64,000 nucleotides of DNA from Candidatus Denitrolinea symbiosum (GTDB taxonomy: Bacteria; Chloroflexota; Anaerolineae; Anaerolineales; Villigracilaceae). The position numbers and the translations under genes are program-made. Below, piece after piece: positions 57,238 to 64,000 of the stretch; positions within the stretch are counted from its first letter, which is position 1, and each line of letters starts with the position of its first letter. The notes under the pieces were generated by a model. That model was not told the DNA's origin. It saw nothing but the letters and a program-made list of their open reading frames with translations, and made no database searches. Where the stretch lies: positions 1 to 64,000 of the forward strand of contig BLAA01000003.1 of the NCBI GenBank assembly GCA_017312345.1, given 5' to 3'.

Positions 57238-57678
57238 CTACGGTGTGGTCGAAAGATTGAGCGTGGCGAAGCGCTGATTGTTGGCCTCGATATCGTTGAT
57301 CTCGACGGTCTGCTTCTCCCATTCCGCGGGAGACCAGACCTCGAAGTACCCGCCCTGCCCCGCGATCACGGCGTTGCCTTCCAGCGCCGCGAACTGACGC
57401 AGGTTGGCCGGCACGAGGACGCGGCCGACTTTGTCCACTTCCACAGGATAGGCGTTGGCGAGCAACATGCGGCGCAGAAGGCGGGCGGTCGGGTCCATCA
57501 GGTTCATGGCGTCAACGCGCTCATAAACCTGCTGGAAGTACGCTTCGGTCATCACCATCAGGCATTTGTCAAATCCCTGGGTAAGGTAGGCCCCGCCTTC
57601 CAGCGCCTCGCGGAAGCGCGCCGGAATCATCAGGCGGCCTTTGTCATCAATGGAGTGCTGGTATTGACCCAAGAACAT
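57238..57678 (-). CDS. mraZ: Transcriptional regulator MraZ
   Basis: 146 residues from ATG 57678 (MFLGQYQHSIDDKGRLMIPARF). It has two AbrB-like SpoVT domains, each with a DxxGR core (DDKGRLMIPARFRE and DKVGRVLVPANLRQF). It binds repeated GTGG-type boxes before its own gene to control the dcw operon. Such boxes are present at 57740-57764. It is the first gene of the cluster. Confidence 0.96.
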   Translation of the reverse strand: MFLGQYQHSIDDKGRLMIPARFREALEGGAYLTQGFDKCLMVMTEAYFQQVYERVDAMNLMDPTARLLRRMLLANAYPVEVDKVGRVLVPANLRQFAALEGNAVIAGQGGYFEVWSPAEWEKQTVEINDIEANNQRFATLNLSTTP

Positions 57679-57739
57679 TTGTGCTATTTGTCCTTTTAAT
57701 GCGGTGAACGCCGGGCGAACCCGGCGCTCACACCTGCCT

Positions 57740-57764
57740 ACCACTTCTTACCACTTTCTCCCAC
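57740..57764 (-). promoter_or_regulatory. MraZ operator: three GTGGK boxes at 10-nt spacing
   Basis: On the minus strand GTGGG (57764-57760), GTGGT (57754-57750) and GTGGT (57744-57740) are separated by 5-nt spacers. A weaker GGTGT follows (57734-57730). Direct GTGG boxes with 5-nt spacers are the known MraZ binding pattern. They lie immediately downstream of the -10, so binding should repress. Confidence 0.88.
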
Positions 57765-57793
57765 ATTTTACATTATTTTTGGGCGAATTTCAA
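57765..57793 (-). promoter_or_regulatory. Promoter of the dcw cluster
   Basis: On the minus strand TTGAAA (57793-57788) and TAAAAT (57770-57765) have a 17-nt spacer. It gives a leader of about 80 nt before mraZ that includes the MraZ boxes. Confidence 0.85.
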
Positions 57794-57829
57794 GTGGTAC
57801 TTTAGGCTAATTCCCACTTTTGTTTGGAC

Positions 57830-57931
57830 TCTCGAAGATCTACTTCGGACATTGTTATTTTGGATTGTTTGGGATTCCCGAAGTTCTACTTCGGGCGCTG
57901 TTCCGCCTCCGAAAGTAGAACTTTCGGAGGC
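57830..57931. repeat. Three successive hairpins upstream of a methyltransferase gene
   Basis: Palindromes lie at 57832-57846 (CGAAG/CTTCG), 57878-57896 (8-bp stem) and 57905-57931 (perfect 12-bp stem). Each has a short loop and shares GAAGT/ACTTC cores. The last one contains GGAGG, the only Shine-Dalgarno candidate of the following gene, in its 3' arm. The cluster resembles a palindromic dispersed element. Confidence 0.7.
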
Positions 57932-57950
57932 CATGTTGGCGGTCAATTTC

Positions 57951-58835
57951 ATGTCAAACGATTTTTTCCTGCTCGAATCTCCCCGCTGGCGCGACTACGA
58001 ACTGCTCGATTCAGGCGACGGCTTGAAACTGGAGCGCTTCGGTCCCTACACTTTCGCGCGTCCCGAATCACAGGCCATGTGGAAGCGCGCCCTGCCCCGC
58101 AAAGATTGGGACGCGGCGCACGCAGACTTCCATCCCACCAACGAGGAAAGCGGCGGGCATTGGATTCCGAAAAAGAAATTTCCCGAACGCTGGCAGATGA
58201 GTTACGGGAATTTGAAATTCTGGGCGATGACGACGCCCGGCCGTCACCTCGGCGTTTTCCCCGAAGTCGCCGCGCACTGGGACTGGATGGCGGATCTCGT
58301 CCGAGCGGCCGATCGGCCCGTCAACGCGCTCAACCTGTTCGGCTACACCGGGCTGGCGACTCTCGCGCTGGCCGCGGCCGGCGCGAAGGTCACGCATGTG
58401 GACGCGTCGAAGAAGTCCGTCACGTGGGCGCGCGAGAACCAGTCGCTGTCCGGGCTGGAGGCGAGTCCCATCCGCTGGATCGTGGACGACGCGCTGAAGT
58501 TCGTCCAAAGGGAAGCGCGGCGCGGGGTCAAATACGACGGGATCGTGCTGGACCCGCCCAAGTTCGGACGCGGACCGAAGGGCGAGGTGTGGGAAGTTTA
58601 CAAGTCCCTGCCCGATCTGTTCGCGGCCTGCCGCGCGGTCTTGTCGGAGCGTCCGCTCTTCATCGTGACGACGGTCTACGCGGTGCGCGCTTCCGCCGTC
58701 CACGTGGGGCAGGCGCTGGAGGAGACGATGCGCGGCTTCAAGGGCGAGACGGAGCGCGGCGAGTTGGCGACGCGCGAAAAATCGGCGGGGAGGCTGCTTT
58801 CGCAGGCGGTCTTCGCGCGCTGGCGCGTAAAATAA
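57951..58835 (+). CDS. Class I SAM-dependent methyltransferase (RlmI/RlmK-like)
   Basis: 294 residues from ATG 57951 (MSNDFFLLESPRWRDYELLD). ATG 57933 in the same frame is 2 nt after a hairpin-bound GGAGG and is the alternative. Motif I is LNLFGYTGLATLAL, followed by THVDASKKSVTWARENQ and motif IV GIVLDPPKFGRG. It lacks the PUA domain of RlmI. It probably methylates rRNA or another RNA; the target is unknown. It is divergent from the dcw cluster. Confidence 0.85.
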   Translation: MSNDFFLLESPRWRDYELLDSGDGLKLERFGPYTFARPESQAMWKRALPRKDWDAAHADFHPTNEESGGHWIPKKKFPERWQMSYGNLKFWAMTTPGRHLGVFPEVAAHWDWMADLVRAADRPVNALNLFGYTGLATLALAAAGAKVTHVDASKKSVTWARENQSLSGLEASPIRWIVDDALKFVQREARRGVKYDGIVLDPPKFGRGPKGEVWEVYKSLPDLFAACRAVLSERPLFIVTTVYAVRASAVHVGQALEETMRGFKGETERGELATREKSAGRLLSQAVFARWRVK

Positions 58836-58863
58836 AGATCTCCGGGATCGGTCCCGGAGATCT
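58836..58863. terminator. Bidirectional hairpin between convergent genes
   Basis: A perfect 12-bp stem (58836-58847 with 58852-58863) with loop TCGG lies directly after the methyltransferase stop and 7 nt from the stop of the convergent membrane-protein gene. T runs are weak. Confidence 0.75.
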
Positions 58864-58870
58864 TCGCTTG

Positions 58871-59773
58871 TCAGCCTTTTGCTTCATCCGTTAGGGGGTT
58901 GCTGGTTTTCCCTGTCAGTTTCTTCAATATATCGTACCAGAACGACGATCCCTGCGAGACGGCAAGGACGCTCAGCGCCAACCCCACGATCTTGAGCAGG
59001 ATGAACTCCGCCCAGGGCGCGCCTGAATTCGGGGGGAAGGTGTCCTGGATGTGCCACCAGGTGAAGCGGATATTCGTCTCGCTCAGGTGTTGGAGTATCT
59101 GGTTGAGGTCTTCTATCCCCCCGCCCTCCTGCTGGGCGACCATGGTGGCTTTGGCCGCGGCCACCGTCCGCATCTCGGCGTTGTTCCACAGGTCCTTCGC
59201 GATCTGGACCGAATCCGTCCCGAGGCCGAGCACGAGGATGGCGGAGAGGATGATTACAACGCTGCGGGCGTTGGCTTTGAAGGTAGCCGACGCCTGGACC
59301 AGAATTCCGCTGAAATAATCGTTGGCGCGGGTCCGCAGTTCGTTGAAATTCGTGACGCCCTGCTGGATCCATTTGAGCATGGCCTGCTTTGCTTCCGACT
59401 CGGGCATTTGAGCGACGATGGCGGTCAATTCGGCCGCGTCGACGTTTGGCCGCCCGGTCAGGCCGGTCATGTCAAAGAAGGCGTCCACCAGCGTGTTGAC
59501 TGGGACCTTCTCCAGTTTCTTCAACTCCGTTTTAGCGCCGAACACTCCCGTCCATCCTTTGTAGCGGATGGGTTGCAGGGCCTTCAGCTGCGGGAGGTTG
59601 ACCAGGTCAACCGTCTTGTCTCCTGCGATGCGCTTCAAATGCGTTTCGAGCGCCGCGCCGCGCGTCTCAGCCGAATCGAGGATCAACCTGGTCACAAATG
59701 AGATGATCGAGCCAAGCACGTAAAACACAAAGATGAGGCCAATGGCGACCTCGAGGACCTGTGAAACTGACAT
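58871..59773 (-). CDS. Membrane protein of unknown function
   Basis: 300 residues: an N-terminal membrane helix (about 8-30), a soluble segment with conserved-looking DAFFDMTGLTG, a central helix (about 168-188) and a C-terminal helix (about 255-278) ending SQGSSFWYDILKKLTG. A strong GAGGAG ribosome site precedes the ATG. No named family is recognised. It follows rex in the same direction, 71 nt away. Confidence 0.75.
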   Translation of the reverse strand: MSVSQVLEVAIGLIFVFYVLGSIISFVTRLILDSAETRGAALETHLKRIAGDKTVDLVNLPQLKALQPIRYKGWTGVFGAKTELKKLEKVPVNTLVDAFFDMTGLTGRPNVDAAELTAIVAQMPESEAKQAMLKWIQQGVTNFNELRTRANDYFSGILVQASATFKANARSVVIILSAILVLGLGTDSVQIAKDLWNNAEMRTVAAAKATMVAQQEGGGIEDLNQILQHLSETNIRFTWWHIQDTFPPNSGAPWAEFILLKIVGLALSVLAVSQGSSFWYDILKKLTGKTSNPLTDEAKG

Positions 59774-59844
59774 GGCGTTCTCCTCTTTTGGTGTGGCGGA
59801 ATAACCCCATTCTAGCGCGATCTCGTCCGCTTGTGCAGTCTTTT

Positions 59845-60462
59845 TTACAGATAGTAGGTCATGCGCTGGAGGTGAATGGCTGGGTCAATGTGTTGGACTT
59901 TGACGTCTGGCGGAACGCTAAGGCTGATGGGCGAGTAGTTGAGAAGCGCCTTGACGCCGGCCTTCACCAACTGGTCCGCCACACCCTGCGCGGCCGCGGC
60001 CGGGACGGTGATCATCGCCACTTCCACGCCCGCGGCGCGGATGCGCTCCGTCATGCCGGCGGAGTCTTCCACGGTGAACTCTCCGGCCTTTCGTCCGATC
60101 TTGGCGGGGTCGTTGTCGAATATCATCACGATCCGAAATCCCCGATTAGTGAATCCCTGGTAACGCGCCAGGGCGTGTCCCATATCGCCCGCGCCCACCA
60201 GGGCCACATCCCAGATCCGGTCCACTTTAAGGATGGAGCGGAGTTTGTCCACCAGGAATGAAATATTGTAGCCCGTGCCTTGTTTGCCGAATTCCCCAAA
60301 CTGGGAAATATCTTTGCGGATCTGGGCCGCGGAAATACCGACGCGCTCTCCCAGCTCCTGGGAGGAGGTGGTCTGTATGCCCTTTTCAGACATGTGCAAC
60401 AGCGCCCGCAAATAGATCGGCAGGCGTCCAATGATAATATCTGGAATTCGATCTGCGTTCAT
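59845..60462 (-). CDS. rex: Redox-sensing transcriptional repressor Rex
   Basis: 205 residues from ATG 60462. A winged-helix DNA-binding domain (SSQELGERVGISAAQIRKDISQFGEFGKQGTGY) is followed by a Rossmann NAD(H) domain (VALVGAGDMGHALARY) and NYSPISLSVP near the C-terminus, all typical of Rex. It senses the NADH/NAD+ ratio and represses fermentation and respiration genes. A consensus-spaced Rex site lies 54 nt upstream, so it probably controls its own gene. Confidence 0.96.
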   Translation of the reverse strand: MNADRIPDIIIGRLPIYLRALLHMSEKGIQTTSSQELGERVGISAAQIRKDISQFGEFGKQGTGYNISFLVDKLRSILKVDRIWDVALVGAGDMGHALARYQGFTNRGFRIVMIFDNDPAKIGRKAGEFTVEDSAGMTERIRAAGVEVAMITVPAAAAQGVADQLVKAGVKALLNYSPISLSVPPDVKVQHIDPAIHLQRMTYYL

Positions 60463-60515
60463 GGTTTCCCTCGCCAGAATGGAATTGATATTAACTTTAC
60501 CATAAACAAGGAGGT

Positions 60516-60535
60516 TTTGTGCCAATCCACACAAA
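60516..60535. promoter_or_regulatory. Rex operator upstream of rex
   Basis: The inverted repeat TTTGTG (60516-60521) / CACAAA (60530-60535) has an 8-nt spacer, matching the Rex site form TTGTG-N8-CACAA. It lies between mreB and rex, in the region expected to hold the rex promoter. Confidence 0.75.
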
Positions 60536-60628
60536 CTGGAAGCGGCCAAAACGACGGGGCGAGCCTGGGATTAAAAAACGGCCTCGCGATGGAGACCGCC
60601 CGATCCGCATAGACGAACAGCGCCCGCC

Positions 60629-61648
60629 TCATACCTGAGGCAGGCTGCGCCGCAGGACGTTATACATGGGGATGCCTTTCGCCGCGCCTTCCACCACGCA
60701 CGTCAACGGATTGTCCACCAGGTAGGCCGGAACGCCGAGCGATTTGGTCAGCAGTTTATCCACGCCGCGCAGCAACGCGCCGCCGCCGCAAATGGCGACG
60801 CCGCGGTCGATGATATCCGAGACGAGTTCGGGCGGGGTCTTCTCGAGGACGCGGCGGCAGGATTCCATGATCTGCTTGAGCGGGTCCTGCAACGCCTCGG
60901 CGATCTCGTCCGTGGACAACGTCACCGGGCGCGGCAGCCCCGTGACCTGATCCTGCCCCTGCACTTCCATGCTTTGTTCCTCGTCCCGGGGAACGGCCGC
61001 GCCGATCCTGACTTTGAGCAGTTCCGCCGTCACCTGGCCGATGATGACCCCGTATTTGCGGCGCACGTACGTGACGATGGCCTCGTCCAGTTCGAGGCCG
61101 CCCACGCGCAGCGTATCCGCAGAGACAATCCCGTACATCGCCAGCACCGCGGCTTCGGTGCAGCCCCCGCCGAGGCAGATGACCATGTTTCCCGACGGAG
61201 AGCCGATGGGCAGGTCAATGCCGAGCGCGGCGGCCAGCGGCTGCGGAATCAGGTTGGCTTCGTGCGCGCCGGCTTCCATGACGGCTTCGTAGACGGCGCG
61301 GCGCTCCACGCTGGTGACCCCATACGGGATGGAGATCATCACACGCGGGCGGACAAAACGCAGCGACCCGCTGGCGCGGCGGATGAGATGGGCCAGCAGG
61401 GTCTGCGTGACTTCGTAATCGGCAATGACGCCGTTCTTGAGCGGCCGCGCTACCTCGATGGACTCAGGCACGCGTCCCACCATGTCGCGCGCCTCCTGTC
61501 CATAAGCCACCATCTTTTCCGCCATGCGGTTGGGATCCAACTCAATAGCGACGATGGTCGGCTCTTCGAGCATCACCTGGTTCGTGTCCGCGAGACGCGT
61601 GAACATGGTCCCCAGGTCGATGCCGAGCTCTTTCGAGAACATTGCCAC
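60629..61648 (-). CDS. mreB: Rod shape-determining actin homologue MreB
   Basis: 339 residues. The phosphate-1 motif is ELGIDLGTMFTRL, where TANT is replaced by TMFTRL. VARPLKNGVIADYEVTQ, SIPYGVTSVERRA, the degenerate phosphate-2 motif MVICLGGGCTEAAVLAM (usual DIGGGTT is LGGGCTE), and GVAICGGGALLRGVD follow. Known mreC and mreD are not next to it. It starts 3 nt after atpC, an unusual neighbour, so it may be read from the ATP synthase operon. Confidence 0.92.
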   Translation of the reverse strand: MAMFSKELGIDLGTMFTRLADTNQVMLEEPTIVAIELDPNRMAEKMVAYGQEARDMVGRVPESIEVARPLKNGVIADYEVTQTLLAHLIRRASGSLRFVRPRVMISIPYGVTSVERRAVYEAVMEAGAHEANLIPQPLAAALGIDLPIGSPSGNMVICLGGGCTEAAVLAMYGIVSADTLRVGGLELDEAIVTYVRRKYGVIIGQVTAELLKVRIGAAVPRDEEQSMEVQGQDQVTGLPRPVTLSTDEIAEALQDPLKQIMESCRRVLEKTPPELVSDIIDRGVAICGGGALLRGVDKLLTKSLGVPAYLVDNPLTCVVEGAAKGIPMYNVLRRSLPQV

Positions 61649-61651
61649 GGA

Positions 61652-62095
61652 TTAATTCTCCCCGGGGAAATTCGGGCGAGAACGACCTTTTCGATAGCGG
61701 CGCGCCGCGTCCAGCCGCAGGTTCGAGCGCCGCAGGGCGGCTTCGACGGCGAGATAAGCGTCGGTGTTGGGCGGCGGTCCTTTGGCGAGCATTTCCTGGG
61801 CGCGTTGACGGGCTTGTTCGGCGCGGGTCACGTCAATCTCCTCAACGCTTTCGGCCGCGTCGGCCAGCACGGTGACGATATCGGGCTGGACTTCGGCGAT
61901 GCCGCCGGCCACGGTGAAGATCTCCTCGGTGCCTTTTTGACGGATTTTGATCACGCCGAATTTGATCGTGGTGAGCAGAGGGGCGTGGCGCGGAAGGATT
62001 CCCATCTCGCCCGCCGCGCCGGGCAGGACGACGATGTCCACGTCGCCTTCAAACACCATGCGATCTTGCGAAACGATTTCACAACGGATAGTCAT
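61652..62095 (-). CDS. atpC: F1 ATP synthase epsilon subunit
   Basis: 147 residues with the beta-sandwich domain (CEIVSQDRMVFEGDVDIVVLPGAAGEMGILPRH) and a C-terminal two-helix hairpin (about 90-135). It couples and regulates the F1 motor. It is the last ATP synthase gene, 68 nt after atpD and 3 nt before mreB. Confidence 0.96.
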   Translation of the reverse strand: MTIRCEIVSQDRMVFEGDVDIVVLPGAAGEMGILPRHAPLLTTIKFGVIKIRQKGTEEIFTVAGGIAEVQPDIVTVLADAAESVEEIDVTRAEQARQRAQEMLAKGPPPNTDAYLAVEAALRRSNLRLDAARRYRKGRSRPNFPGEN

Positions 62096-62163
62096 ATCAG
62101 TTCTCCCGTGTCATGTGATTCGGCGTCACGGGCTGACGCGCGCGACGCTTGACACTGGGACAC

Positions 62164-63570
<1,407 letters not shown>

Positions 63571-63582
63571 TCAGCCTCCGAG

Positions 63583-64000
63583 TTATTGGGTCAGCGCGTT
63601 CGCGCCGCCCACAATGTCCAAAATGTCGTTGGTGATCGTCTGTTGACGCACCTTGTTATAAGCCAGTTTAAGTTGCTCTGCCAGGTCGAGCGCGGAGTCG
63701 GTCGCGTTGCGCATGGCGACCATGCGCGCGGCATGTTCGCTGGCCTGCGACTCCAGCACGGCCTGGTACACCTGCAGGGCAGTGAAGCGCGGGATGATTT
63801 CGTCAAGGATCTCGGTCTCGCCCGGTTCGTAGACGTACGCGGCCGGGACCCCGTTGTGATGCTCGAACGTTTCCACGCGTTCGCCGCCGTCCACTTCCAG
63901 CGGAAGCAGGCGTTTCGCCACCGTCTCCTGCCGAACCATGGAGACGTAGTCTGTGTAGACGAGATAGACTTCATCGGCGCGGCCGCCGAGGAATTCTTCG
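63583..64000 (-). CDS. atpG: F1 ATP synthase gamma subunit, C-terminal part
   Basis: The frame is open to the right edge, so the 5' part is missing. The visible 138 residues start EEFLGGRADEVYLVYTDY and end with the gamma C-terminal helix (ASEHAARMVAMRNATDSALDL, YNKVRQQTITNDILDIVGGANAL). It forms the central shaft. Confidence 0.96.
   Translation of the reverse strand, partial: EEFLGGRADEVYLVYTDYVSMVRQETVAKRLLPLEVDGGERVETFEHHNGVPAAYVYEPGETEILDEIIPRFTALQVYQAVLESQASEHAARMVAMRNATDSALDLAEQLKLAYNKVRQQTITNDILDIVGGANALTQ

Noticed and set aside
56800..57322. N-terminal extension of rsmH through the tandem repeats
   Set aside because: The extra residues are translated 21-24 bp repeats and part of mraZ on the same strand. 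The family start MNNTPHLPVLYHEII begins at 57070.

Overview
The window is 64 kb of GC-rich, densely packed bacterial chromosome. Its gene content and protein flavour suggest a Chloroflexota bacterium, probably class Anaerolineae. The clues are a dcw cluster that runs through to ftsZ, long PAS/GAF/HD-GYP sensors, exported proteins with Pro/Thr linkers, and abundant palindromic and 7-nt tandem repeats. This assignment is inference; no 16S gene is present. There is no prophage, IS element or CRISPR array.

Layout. Bases 1-9.7 kb hold exported and surface functions: a very large subtilase fused to a 15-heme cytochrome-like tail (cut by the left edge), a nuclease-like protein, an M14 carboxypeptidase, tRNA-Pro(GGG) and a lipoprotein glycosidase. 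Bases 9.7-12.6 kb are an AT-richer island with an AvaI/BsoBI-type restriction-modification pair, bordered by a P-type ATPase remnant and a palindromic element. A selenocysteine tRNA follows at 12.7 kb. Bases 12.8-32.3 kb are mixed housekeeping and accessory genes: a site-2 protease, an orphan solute-binding lipoprotein, an ECF sigma/anti-sigma/bactofilin-like operon, a C45 hydrolase, nadD, ligA, a MazEF-type toxin-antitoxin pair, a SulP transporter, an alpha-oxoamine synthase, a polytopic membrane subtilase and an RlmI-like methyltransferase. Bases 32.3-38.7 kb encode one 2130-residue PAS6-GAF7-HD-GYP protein. Bases 39.6-57.8 kb are the dcw cluster, transcribed on the minus strand: mraZ-rsmH-ftsL-ftsI-murF-mraY-murD-ftsW-murG-cvpA-murC-(small ORF)-murB-[four-helix-bundle insert]-ddl-ftsQ-ftsA-ftsZ. 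murE is not in it. It has a readable promoter and MraZ boxes. Bases 58-64 kb hold rex (with a Rex-type operator), mreB and the end of the ATP synthase operon (atpC, atpD, partial atpG).

The most unusual pattern is a set of degenerate tandem arrays with a period of 7 nt (one of 8 nt). They lie between genes, against stop codons, and in frame inside ligA and the rlmI-like gene. One pair, in inverted orientation, brackets a four-helix-bundle (23S rRNA intervening-sequence protein family) gene inserted between murB and ddl. One array supplies the murB stop codon and the other occupies the place of the ddl ribosome-binding site. This looks like a small mobile or expanding repeat system whose candidate protein component is the four-helix-bundle gene. 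Other notable items are the protease-multiheme cytochrome fusion, the tRNA-Sec, and several families of multi-hairpin palindromic elements.
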